Positions 1 through 6,532 of a stretch of 6,532 bases of DNA are shown here, in pieces. Both the position numbers and the translations under genes were made by a program. The notes beneath the pieces were generated by a model, which made no database searches, was not told the DNA's origin, and saw nothing but the letters and a program-made list of their open reading frames with translations. The first letter of the stretch is position 1; each line of letters begins with the position of its first letter. Source of the DNA: Bacteroidales bacterium. GTDB lineage: Bacteria > Bacteroidota > Bacteroidia > Bacteroidales > VadinHA17. The stretch spans positions 1-6,532 of the forward strand of contig JAOZKQ010000116.1 of the NCBI GenBank assembly GCA_029935275.1, given 5' to 3'.

Positions 1-914
1 AAACCACATCCACCATCAATATTATCAAGGATTTTAATAATGATAACACTATCATCATCTTCATCATAACTTCCAGGAGGTGTATCGCCAGTCCAGTTTA
101 TACCTGGCCCACCACATCCAATACCTGATTGAGTAGTTCCTACTAATATATTTTCACAAATTAGTAGAAAGTTAAACCCAATATTACCAAAGGTAAAATA
201 GGTACCATTAAATGTCCTCTCAATCGGACTTACCTGAGTAAGTGTTACAATTTCCGGTGCCCATCTGGTAGGATTTCCAAAAAATGGGTCTTCCGGCCCT
301 GATGTTTGTTCGAGCAAATAGTTTCCTAGAGCGTATCCATCTGGTACAGGACATGCTACAAAAGCATTGAACCCCACAGTAAAACTTGTTGTGGCTGAAC
401 TATTGATAATATTAGGTGTAACATTAACTGTTTCATAGTCAGTTTCGGAAAGTATTGTGTCCGGAAAGACCATTCCATTAGTCAGTGTTGTTAAATTAGT
501 GAAATCAAAGCGGTCACCCCCACCTAAGTCGCTGGCACCTCCAGGTAATCCAAATTCTTGAGCTAAAAACCCTGAAGTAAATTCTTCATCCCGGATTGCA
601 CCATTATTTGCATCAAAATCTGATTGTGTGTACTGAATTAGTTCCCGTGATTCATAGCTGGTATCATTCAAAAAATTATAATAAGAAGCGCTGATAACCA
701 CAGATTCAATATTTGTATTTTCTGAGAATGTAGAATACACAATTTTTGCATTCTGAATATCTGAAGCATCAAGTGACGAGTAATCCGGATCAACTTGTAT
801 CCTTATATTGGCTGCGTCTATAACTTCAGGGAACCTGATACTATCCTGATCCTCACATGACTGAATTGTCAGTAGTATGCCAAATAGTATTAATATAAAT
901 TTCATTTTTTTCAT
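1..914 (-). CDS. Surface lipoprotein of unknown function, third gene of the susCD operon (3' end outside window)
   Basis: An open frame of 304 codons runs from the ATG at 914 to the left edge with no stop, so the C-terminus is missing. I do not recognise the family. The product starts MKKMKFILILFGILLTIQSC: a short basic start, a hydrophobic core and a lipobox ending IQSC with the lipid-bearing cysteine at residue 20. The next residues, EDQD, are acidic and fit the Bacteroidota lipoprotein export signal that sends lipoproteins to the cell surface. The second in-frame ATG (905, residue 4) is an equally possible start. The mature part is rich in Asn, Asp, Ser, Thr, Gly and aromatic residues and looks beta-rich. 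It has four further cysteines (residues 188, 253, 267, 303) and an acidic patch YDEDDD near residue 286. The gene starts 21 bases after the susD-like stop. By position I infer an accessory ligand-binding lipoprotein partnering the SusCD transporter, similar in place to SusE/SusF, but I see no sequence proof of that homology. Confidence 0.85.
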   Translation of the reverse strand, partial: MKKMKFILILFGILLTIQSCEDQDSIRFPEVIDAANIRIQVDPDYSSLDASDIQNAKIVYSTFSENTNIESVVISASYYNFLNDTSYESRELIQYTQSDFDANNGAIRDEEFTSGFLAQEFGLPGGASDLGGGDRFDFTNLTTLTNGMVFPDTILSETDYETVNVTPNIINSSATTSFTVGFNAFVACPVPDGYALGNYLLEQTSGPEDPFFGNPTRWAPEIVTLTQVSPIERTFNGTYFTFGNIGFNFLLICENILVGTTQSGIGCGGPGINWTGDTPPGSYDEDDDSVIIIKILDNIDGGCG

Positions 915-935
915 TTTTTCTTGTTTTTAAGTTAA

Positions 936-2579
936 CTAATTAGCGTCCCAAAATACCTTAAATAAGGTAATGTTTTTCTGAGTTGGAGCATTCTGGTTTA
1001 CTGCCAGGTCTGTGCTTTTCCATGGAAATGAAACAGGATAATCCCTTGTTTGTACAGTTATATCCAGGTTGTCAGTATTTCCATTATGCAACAATGGATA
1101 TCCTGTGCGCCTGTAATCAGTGTAAGCATCAACGGCAAAACCATAGCTCGCAATCCATTTTTGAGTCATAATATGGCGAAGTTTCCCATCAACATCTGAA
1201 GCATCATACAAGTCCATAACATCGGTGATATAATCATCAATTACAGTTTGTTTAATTGTTGGTGCGCCTGCCATTGATGCCACTTCATTTACTTTGTCAT
1301 AGGAAGCCTGAATTGCATCTTCCAGCAACTGTGAAGCATCCTGGGATGTGACTCCGGTTAATGCCAGTTCTGCCTGGGTATATAGCCTTGAAAAATAAGT
1401 CAGCATGCGCTGAGGAGTATCCCCTGCACCATTAAAGCTGGCAATTCCCCCATTACCGTCATCATAACGTCCCCCCAGAGGATATAATCCGGCTACAGTT
1501 TGTGACGAAGCCTGATCAAATCCTTCATTTGGGTCTATATTATATGAAAACATGTAAACAGAAACAAAGTCCCCATTCCTGTAAGCAGTGGGATTCTCAG
1601 CATCCTGGCCGGGAGCTAACTGATTATAAAAATAGTAAGGTACCCTTGGGTCAACAATCCCTTCATATGGATTTCCCTCAACAGGGAAAAAGGAGTTTTG
1701 TCCCATCAGAATCTCATAAAAATATGGATTAATGTAAAAATATGAACCACCAGGTGTGTATTCCTGCTGATATCCAGGGTTCCTGTTCATGGGAGCTATG
1801 GATGCCCCATAAGGAAACTCAAAATCATCATCCGGGCCAATTAACTGACTTTCATCTCCAAGAAGAGCCCCAACTTCAGCTGAAACATCCTGTACAAGCC
1901 TTAACTGGTTGTACATTTTCAATTTCAGTGTTTTTGCAAATTTGGTCCACTTATCCAGGTCCCCCTGATAAATTATATCATCTGTTCCTGGTGATAATCT
2001 GGATGTTTTTTGCAAATTTGCTATTCCATCATCAATTAGTTGAAATAGTTCGGGATAAATGTTTTGGCCACTATCATAGGAGGGCATGCGTAATTCTGCC
2101 CCCTGGTTAGCCTCTTCAAATGGAACATCTCCCCAAATATCAACAAGTACACTAAAGGTATAGGCTTTCATAATCTGGACAATCCCAATATAATGCCAGT
2201 CTTCATTGCCTTCATTTTCCGTTCCCAGTGTGATTATCTGACGAGCTCCCGTAAGTAGCCTTGAATACATTATATTCCAGGGTGTATTTACTTCAAAATC
2301 AGTTCCCTGCAAGTCGTAAAACTGATGTGTATTACCCCTTTGAAACATTTGATGTACACAGTTTGATGTATATCCTGAAAGGCCACCAATGGAAGATCCC
2401 ATTGAACCTGCAAGATCCACCTCAACACTTGTTAGTAACTGACTTACCGGAACACTTGTCGGATTATTAGGATCCTCATTTATATCCAGCCAGTCTTCAC
2501 ACCCAATTAGCATAAGAAGTGCTAATACCATAGCAATTGGATATATATATTTAATGATTATTTTTTTCATTATTCTCAT
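936..2579 (-). CDS. SusD/RagB family nutrient-binding outer-membrane lipoprotein (SusD-like_2 type)
   Basis: This 547-residue protein is the surface lipoprotein that captures ligand and acts as the lid on its SusC partner. The signal peptide has a long hydrophobic stretch (residues 11-25) and a lipobox LIGC with the lipidated cysteine at 27. It is followed by EDWLDINEDPNNPT, the typical start of mature SusD-like proteins, whose acidic residues also suit surface export. Other family-like stretches are MKAYTFSVLVDIWGDVPF (137-154), the helical DLDKWTKFAKTLKLKMYNQL (207-226), DPRVPYYF (310-317) and QKWIASYGF...DYRRTGYP near the C-terminus (473-495). The pattern resembles the SusD-like_2 subgroup (Pfam PF12771) more than classical starch SusD, and the length is normal. 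The start at 2579 lies 3 bases after the susC stop, which suggests translational coupling. The ATG at 2570 (residue 4, giving MKKIII) is an alternative start. The stop is TAG. No neighbouring enzyme reveals the ligand. Confidence 0.95.
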   Translation of the reverse strand: MRIMKKIIIKYIYPIAMVLALLMLIGCEDWLDINEDPNNPTSVPVSQLLTSVEVDLAGSMGSSIGGLSGYTSNCVHQMFQRGNTHQFYDLQGTDFEVNTPWNIMYSRLLTGARQIITLGTENEGNEDWHYIGIVQIMKAYTFSVLVDIWGDVPFEEANQGAELRMPSYDSGQNIYPELFQLIDDGIANLQKTSRLSPGTDDIIYQGDLDKWTKFAKTLKLKMYNQLRLVQDVSAEVGALLGDESQLIGPDDDFEFPYGASIAPMNRNPGYQQEYTPGGSYFYINPYFYEILMGQNSFFPVEGNPYEGIVDPRVPYYFYNQLAPGQDAENPTAYRNGDFVSVYMFSYNIDPNEGFDQASSQTVAGLYPLGGRYDDGNGGIASFNGAGDTPQRMLTYFSRLYTQAELALTGVTSQDASQLLEDAIQASYDKVNEVASMAGAPTIKQTVIDDYITDVMDLYDASDVDGKLRHIMTQKWIASYGFAVDAYTDYRRTGYPLLHNGNTDNLDITVQTRDYPVSFPWKSTDLAVNQNAPTQKNITLFKVFWDAN

Positions 2580-2582
2580 GTT

Positions 2583-5500
2583 TTAAAATGTTAAACTCAA
2601 ATTGAACATAAACCTCCTGGTGGATGGTGTAGTACTATACTCTATCCCCTGAATGTTTGAGGCTCCGTATTGATTGATTTCCGGATCATAATTGGTTGAT
2701 TCCGGAAAGTTGGGAGCCATAAACCAAAGGTTTCTTCCGGTTATGGATACCGAAATTTTACCAAATGGAGTTTTTTCCATCATGGAAGTGGGGAAGTCAT
2801 AACCCAGACTAATCTCCCTTAAACGATATACCGTAGCATCATAAACATTCCACTCATCGGCAGAATTTATTGCAAATGTTTCACCAAAATAGAGAGAGTT
2901 TGTTTCAATCATTGTGGTATTTACAATTTTATTCCCTTCTCCATCGCGGATAGGCTCATAGGTATTTGGGTCACCATAAACCCCTGGTATGATTTTCATC
3001 ATTTCTCTGTCTTCTGTGGCTTTCAGAACACCTCTTCCCATCATTGACAGTATCGTATTGGAATATAAATCTCCACCTTGTCTCCAGTCAAAAACAGCAT
3101 TTAACCAGATTCCCTTATAGGCAAAAGTGTTTGTAAGTCCAGCAATGAAATCAGGGTTAGGGTTACCGATAATTGCTTCATTTGGATCCCTTATCAGTTG
3201 TCCGTTTGATGGATCAATTAATAGATTTCCATCCTGGTCCCTGGCATCAACAGATCCTTTTATGAGCCCATATTCTTGTCCTGGCCTGAGAACAGCAGAA
3301 GCCATGCCTGAAAAATAGGTGGGTGCGTCTCCAACATTGGACTGTAGAATAGTAATCTCATCAACTCCGTCAGCCAGTTCAAGGACAAGGTTCCTGTTAT
3401 GTGTAAAAGTTACAAAAATATCCCATCTGAAACCAGAGCTTATATTAAAGGGTGTAAGTTGAAGGCCCAGCTCAATACCTTTGTTTTGTATTTTACCGAA
3501 ATTGGTAAGTAACTGGCTAAAACCTGTGCTTGCCGGTAATGAAACAGGAGCAATCTGGTCTTTTGTGGTTCTGTCGTAGTAAGTGAAGTTCAAGCCAATT
3601 CTGCTGTTAAGTAGAAAAATATCAAATCCCAGTTCCACTTCTTCTGTTCTTTCCGGTTTCAGATTTGGGTCTCTTTCGGTAAACTCAAGCGATGCACCAG
3701 GTGTAGTAGTTCCACCGGTGGGTGTGAAAGGCAATTCTGCTGTTGGATTAGGGGATGTTGCATAGGTATAGTTAATGTAATATACCGGGCTTATCTGATA
3801 CGGATAAGTGTCATTCCCTACCTGAGACCAGGCAGCTCTTAATTTCAGGGAGCTAAGCAGGTTTGATTCAATGTTCAAGGCATCACTCAGTATAACAGAC
3901 CCGGTTACGGCAGGGTAAAAATAGCTGTTATTTGCTTTAGGTAAGGTAGATGACCAGTCGTTTCTGCCTGTTAGTCCAAGGTATGCCCAGCCTTTATAGC
4001 CAAGGTTAATGTCTCCATACAATCCCCATATTCTTTTTTGTTCATATCCACCACCAAAAGGAACCACCGCATTTGTATTATTAAGGTCATCTATATCGAA
4101 AACCACATAACCTGTTCCCTGTATAGCCTGTGAGTTTCTGGTTCTTTGGTTTATGTTATGGCCTATAATAGTACGTAAATTCCAATTTTCACCAAAATAC
4201 TTATTGAAAGTAAGCATTAGGTTTGATTCCAGCTGATTCCATGAAATATCAAATGTAGTAACCTGACCTTGTCCCTGTGCACCGGTAGAACCCGGGCGAA
4301 TAAAGTCTTTTTGACTTTCTGTATAAGAATCAACACCAATTTTATAGCTGATATCTATCCAGTCATTAATTTCATAACCAATACTGAGGTTGGCATTTAC
4401 CCTTTTTGTGTTTGATCTGAACCCTGCGTTCTCATAGGACCACAGGGGATTATCTGCCTGACCGCGGCCAACCATAAATTCACTTCCAAAGTCAACAGGA
4501 TTCTGAAATGGCTGGCCATGAACATCCCAGTTTCTGCCTAAATAGAGTGCCCGGGCAAAAGCTGACTGGTTGTTTGAACCCACATTCCCTACACCACTTT
4601 GTACTGCTTCTTGTGAACTTTGAATATATGATACTACACCTCCGGCCCTGAACCCATTTTCAAGTTGGGTTTGTCCTCCTACACTTATATTGGTTCTTTT
4701 GTAGTTTGTATTTGGGACATATCCATCATGGTTCAGATGGGATGCTGTCATTGATAAAGCAGCATTCTCTGTTCCTCCGTTTATTGTTATGGAATTATCA
4801 ATTATAACCCCGTTCCTAAATAGCTTTTCAACATTATCAGGGTAGGCTTGGTAGGGAACCTGAGTCCCCCAGAAACTCTCCATTCCGGGACGACCGTCAA
4901 ACCAATGTGCAATGGAGTCTGTATTCGCATAAGGGCGTGTTCCGATAAATGGGGCTCCCCAGGATCCATTTGCCTGCTGGTAGTTGAAATTGGTTCCGGT
5001 ACCATATGTATTCTGATATTCAGGAAGATTAGCAATTTGTTCTATTCCAACGGAACCGTTATAAGAGATTTCAAGGCCTTTATTTGAGGCTCCTGCGTTT
5101 CCTGATTTGGTTGTAATCAGAACTACTCCATTAGCTGCCCTTGATCCATAAAGTACGGCTGCTGCAGCACCTTTTAATACAGTAATTGACTCTATATTAT
5201 TTGGATCCAGATCGCCAATTCTGCTACCTGTTGCAGCGCCACTGGATGATCCTGAAAACATTGAGTTTGTGCTGTTATCAAATGGAATCCCGTCCACAAC
5301 GAACAAAGGCTGGTTATTTCCCGTTAAAGAAGAATTTCCCCTGATCGTAATCCTGGTTGAACTTCCGGGAGCACCACTTGCCCCTGTAATATTTACCCCG
5401 GGTATTTTCCCCTGAAGTGCCCTCAGGGCATCTGGTTCAGCAACCTGTTGGATTTGATCACCATCCACTTCTTCAATAGAATATCCAAGAGCTTTTTTTT

Positions 5501-5846
5501 CTCGTCTGATACCAGCTGCGGTAATTACTACCTCTGAAAGTTCCGTGGCTTTAGTTTCTAAAACCAAGTCAATAACTGAACGGCTATTGATTGGAACTTC
5601 CTGAGTGACCATACCAATAAAGCTGAAAATAAGTGTTTTGTAATCAACAAGAACAGCAATTTGGTAAGCTCCATTGATGTCAGTAACAGTACCAATGGTG
5701 GTGCCTTTTACAACCACAGATACACCAGGCAGTGTATTGCCGTCATCCTCACTTGTGACAACACCTCTAACATCAATAGTTTGTGCCTGAACTGATAGTA
5801 AACCAGCAAACACAATAATTCCGAATAAAATCATTTTTCTTTTCAT
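2583..5846 (-). CDS. SusC/RagA family TonB-linked outer-membrane transporter
   Basis: This 1087-residue protein is the barrel of a SusCD uptake complex and imports a ligand across the outer membrane using TonB/ExbBD energy. It starts with a type I signal peptide, probably cut after VQA (residue 21). A carboxypeptidase-regulatory-like beta domain (about 24-97) follows, with PGVSVVVKGTTIGTVTDINGAY. A TonB-box-like segment LSEVVITA is at 103-110. The plug domain (about 113-250) carries the SusC hallmarks NNQPLFVVDGIPFD (177-190) and NIESITVLKGAAAAVLYGSR (217-236), then AANGVVLITTKSG. The barrel follows, with TGRNDWSSTLP (626-636) and NLKPERTEEVELG (728-740), and the protein ends in FNLSLTF with the terminal phenylalanine usual for outer-membrane barrels. 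The length is normal and the frame is intact. There is no STN domain before the carboxypeptidase-like domain, so this is not the sigma-regulating type of transporter. It is the first gene of the operon; I found no clear promoter for it in the 5' spacer. Confidence 0.97.
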   Translation of the reverse strand: MKRKMILFGIIVFAGLLSVQAQTIDVRGVVTSEDDGNTLPGVSVVVKGTTIGTVTDINGAYQIAVLVDYKTLIFSFIGMVTQEVPINSRSVIDLVLETKATELSEVVITAAGIRREKKALGYSIEEVDGDQIQQVAEPDALRALQGKIPGVNITGASGAPGSSTRITIRGNSSLTGNNQPLFVVDGIPFDNSTNSMFSGSSSGAATGSRIGDLDPNNIESITVLKGAAAAVLYGSRAANGVVLITTKSGNAGASNKGLEISYNGSVGIEQIANLPEYQNTYGTGTNFNYQQANGSWGAPFIGTRPYANTDSIAHWFDGRPGMESFWGTQVPYQAYPDNVEKLFRNGVIIDNSITINGGTENAALSMTASHLNHDGYVPNTNYKRTNISVGGQTQLENGFRAGGVVSYIQSSQEAVQSGVGNVGSNNQSAFARALYLGRNWDVHGQPFQNPVDFGSEFMVGRGQADNPLWSYENAGFRSNTKRVNANLSIGYEINDWIDISYKIGVDSYTESQKDFIRPGSTGAQGQGQVTTFDISWNQLESNLMLTFNKYFGENWNLRTIIGHNINQRTRNSQAIQGTGYVVFDIDDLNNTNAVVPFGGGYEQKRIWGLYGDINLGYKGWAYLGLTGRNDWSSTLPKANNSYFYPAVTGSVILSDALNIESNLLSSLKLRAAWSQVGNDTYPYQISPVYYINYTYATSPNPTAELPFTPTGGTTTPGASLEFTERDPNLKPERTEEVELGFDIFLLNSRIGLNFTYYDRTTKDQIAPVSLPASTGFSQLLTNFGKIQNKGIELGLQLTPFNISSGFRWDIFVTFTHNRNLVLELADGVDEITILQSNVGDAPTYFSGMASAVLRPGQEYGLIKGSVDARDQDGNLLIDPSNGQLIRDPNEAIIGNPNPDFIAGLTNTFAYKGIWLNAVFDWRQGGDLYSNTILSMMGRGVLKATEDREMMKIIPGVYGDPNTYEPIRDGEGNKIVNTTMIETNSLYFGETFAINSADEWNVYDATVYRLREISLGYDFPTSMMEKTPFGKISVSITGRNLWFMAPNFPESTNYDPEINQYGASNIQGIEYSTTPSTRRFMFNLSLTF

Positions 5847-6056
5847 AGGCTTGAAAATTAGGTTATTAAAAAAGTATGAAATACAACAGTATCCTGAGAT
5901 ATTGTTGCCATTTATTATTTGTAAGGTTTGATGATGCAGCTTAGTTTATATAAAATAAATTAGCTTAACAGGATAAATACTTCCTTAATGATTTATGAAA
6001 ATAACTGAAGGATTTTGAGGGAGGAGCCAATATTATATGTGAGACAGGTCTTTAAA

Positions 6057-6086
6057 TTGGCAGTTTCGGTATTTTTTGTACTTTTA
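6057..6086 (+). promoter_or_regulatory. Candidate Bacteroidota-type sigma promoter for a plus-strand transcript
   Basis: TTG at 6057-6059 is followed after 19 bases by TACTTTTA at 6079-6086. The primary sigma promoter of Bacteroidota is TTG, 19-21 bases, then TAnnTTTG, so spacing and sequence fit with one mismatch in the last base of the -7 box. Transcription would begin at about 6091-6094. The element stands 50 bases before a strong terminator on the same strand, which supports its use. AT-rich DNA yields chance matches, so the assignment is an inference. Confidence 0.45.
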
Positions 6087-6096
6087 CCTCATAATT

Positions 6097-6124
6097 CTTC
6101 TTTGTTCTACACGGAAAAAGGAAG
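6097..6124 (+). repeat. Imperfect inverted repeat (hairpin) in the candidate small RNA
   Basis: CTTCTTTGTTCT (6097-6108) faces GGAAAAAGGAAG (6113-6124) across the 4-base loop ACAC. As RNA it forms nine Watson-Crick pairs, two G-U pairs and one G-A mismatch. G-U pairing works only in the plus-strand RNA, which agrees with the direction of the terminator. The stem is weak to moderate because it is mostly A-U pairs. Confidence 0.5.
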
Positions 6125-6135
6125 TTTTAAAATAG

Positions 6136-6173
6136 CAATCCTTGGTATTCCACGTACCAGGGATTGTTTTTTT
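6136..6173 (+). terminator. Rho-independent terminator, plus strand
   Basis: CAATCCTTGGTA (6136-6147) pairs with TACCAGGGATTG (6155-6166) as a 12-pair stem with a single G-U pair, closing a 7-base loop (TTCCACG). Seven T residues follow at 6167-6173, with further T-rich sequence after them. This is a textbook intrinsic terminator for plus-strand transcription. On the minus strand the stem is followed only by an interrupted T run (CTATTTTAAAAC), so minus-strand termination would be weaker. No plus-strand protein gene ends just before it, which is why a small RNA is proposed. Confidence 0.8.
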
Positions 6174-6257
6174 GTATTTTTTATTCTAGGTTTTCATAAT
6201 TGTGTAAATTTTAGAGTTTGTTAATAAATTGATACTGCAAAATATGTAAAACTGATA

Positions 6258-6282
6258 TATGTATTCTAAGTTATAGTACATA
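6258..6282. repeat. Short AT-rich imperfect palindrome
   Basis: TATGTA (6258-6263) and TACATA (6277-6282) are exact inverted copies. The inner CTA (6266-6268) and TAG (6274-6276) add three pairs after a 2-base bulge, leaving the loop AGTTA. It could be an operator half-site pair or chance in AT-rich DNA; nothing nearby decides between these. Confidence 0.25.
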
Positions 6283-6532
6283 AAATATGCCATTTGTTAT
6301 AATATCCAGTGTATTAGGAGCGTAGATTAAAAGAGCTAAAGCTTAATGTAATTGAAAACTGTCCGAAATTGTTACAAAACCTGTACGATTGTGGGAAATG
6401 CGATGTAAAACGGAAGACATATTTGTTTTGGTGCTTTGTAATTACGTGGATTGTAATTTTTGGTACTGTGGTTATTTTTTTTAAAAATTATAGTGAAATT
6501 AATGAAAAAAAGAATTAAATATAAATCATTAA

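Larger units (their letters stand above)
6092..6173 (+). ncRNA. Candidate small RNA of about 80 nt, divergent from the susCD operon
   Basis: The interval between the candidate promoter and the terminator would give an RNA of about 82 nt; the 5' end is estimated, not known. It has two predicted hairpins. The first pairs 6097-6108 with 6113-6124 around the loop ACAC (nine Watson-Crick pairs, two G-U pairs, one G-A mismatch). The second is the terminator stem at 6136-6166. An 11-base AT-rich single-stranded linker, TTTTAAAATAG, separates them. There is no credible reading frame inside. I do not recognise a known RNA family. If the susC mRNA leader is longer than about 240 nt, this RNA would be antisense to it, like the antisense RNAs described beside susC genes in Bacteroides. 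An alternative is a terminated leader (attenuator) of a plus-strand gene beyond the right edge. Confidence 0.4.
5847..6532. other. AT-rich intergenic region upstream of the susC-like gene
   Basis: These 686 bases hold no protein gene I can support. On the minus strand they should contain the susC promoter and leader, but I found no good match to the Bacteroidota pattern (TTG, 19-21 bases, TAnnTTTG) at a suitable place. The plus strand carries a promoter-like element (6057-6086) and a strong intrinsic terminator (6136-6173), annotated separately. The part from 6174 to the right edge is very AT-rich. It has an imperfect inverted repeat at 6258-6282 and a 66-codon open frame at 6318-6518 with no ATG, GTG or TTG near its beginning. 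Confidence 0.7.

Noticed and set aside
983..2470. Several plus-strand open frames of 60-120 codons opposite the susD-like gene.
   Set aside because: They are antisense shadows of a clear SusD coding frame, with protein-unlike composition and no promoter or start context.
3127..5087. Open frames of 60-80 codons on either strand inside the susC-like gene.
   Set aside because: They lie wholly within an intact, well-recognised SusC reading frame and show no domain or signal of their own.
5869..5876. Minus-strand TACTTTTT as a -7 box for susC.
   Set aside because: No TTG lies 19-22 bases upstream of it, and it would leave a leader of only about 20 bases. The match is expected in AT-rich DNA.
6015..6224. 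A 69-codon plus-strand open frame beginning with TTG.
   Set aside because: It runs straight through the terminator hairpin and its T run, which give its FFVFF-like residues. It has only a TTG start and does not look like a folded protein.
6287..6325. A 12-codon plus-strand mini-frame (MPFVIISSVLGA) before the 66-codon frame, considered as a leader peptide or the frameshifted start of that frame.
   Set aside because: No ribosome-binding or attenuation structure accompanies it, and joining it to the following frame needs an unsupported frameshift.
6372..6530. Minus-strand open frame of about 52 codons at the right edge, possibly the end of a gene from outside.
   Set aside because: The composition is rich in Asn, Lys, Ile and Phe without motifs, and it is the antisense of the equally doubtful plus-strand frame; nothing supports translation.

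Overview
The window looks like a piece of a Bacteroidota (Bacteroidetes) chromosome. The evidence is a SusC/RagA-type TonB-dependent outer-membrane transporter followed directly by a SusD/RagB-type lipoprotein, lipoprotein signals of the C-E-D (acidic after cysteine) type seen in that phylum, AT-rich spacers, and little Shine-Dalgarno signal before the starts. The sequence does not allow a family- or genus-level assignment.

Layout: all recognisable genes are on the minus strand and read from right to left. The susC-like gene (5846 to 2583) comes first. After 3 bases comes the susD-like gene (2579 to 936), and after another 21 bases a third lipoprotein gene (914 to 1) that runs off the left edge without a stop. 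The close spacing and common strand point to one transcript. SusC and SusD homologues form a lidded uptake machine in the outer membrane: SusD captures the ligand at the cell surface and closes over the SusC barrel, and the TonB/ExbBD system powers import. The third product probably sits on the cell surface as an accessory binding lipoprotein. The window contains no glycoside hydrolase, polysaccharide lyase, peptidase, or regulator (hybrid two-component system, SusR, or ECF sigma/anti-sigma), so the substrate cannot be named.

The right-hand 686 bases (5847-6532) contain no convincing protein gene. They do hold a clear plus-strand intrinsic terminator (6136-6173). A good match to a Bacteroidota promoter (TTG, 19 bases, TACTTTTA) lies just upstream, and a second hairpin lies between the two. 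Together these suggest a small RNA of about 80 nt transcribed divergently from the susCD operon, or else a terminated leader of a plus-strand gene beyond the window. Further right is a 66-codon open frame without a normal start codon. It encodes a CxxC-plus-one-membrane-helix peptide and is reported as a doubtful candidate.

Overall the operon is an ordinary, intact SusCD-type locus. The parts most worth a second look are the candidate small RNA and the unrecognised third lipoprotein.
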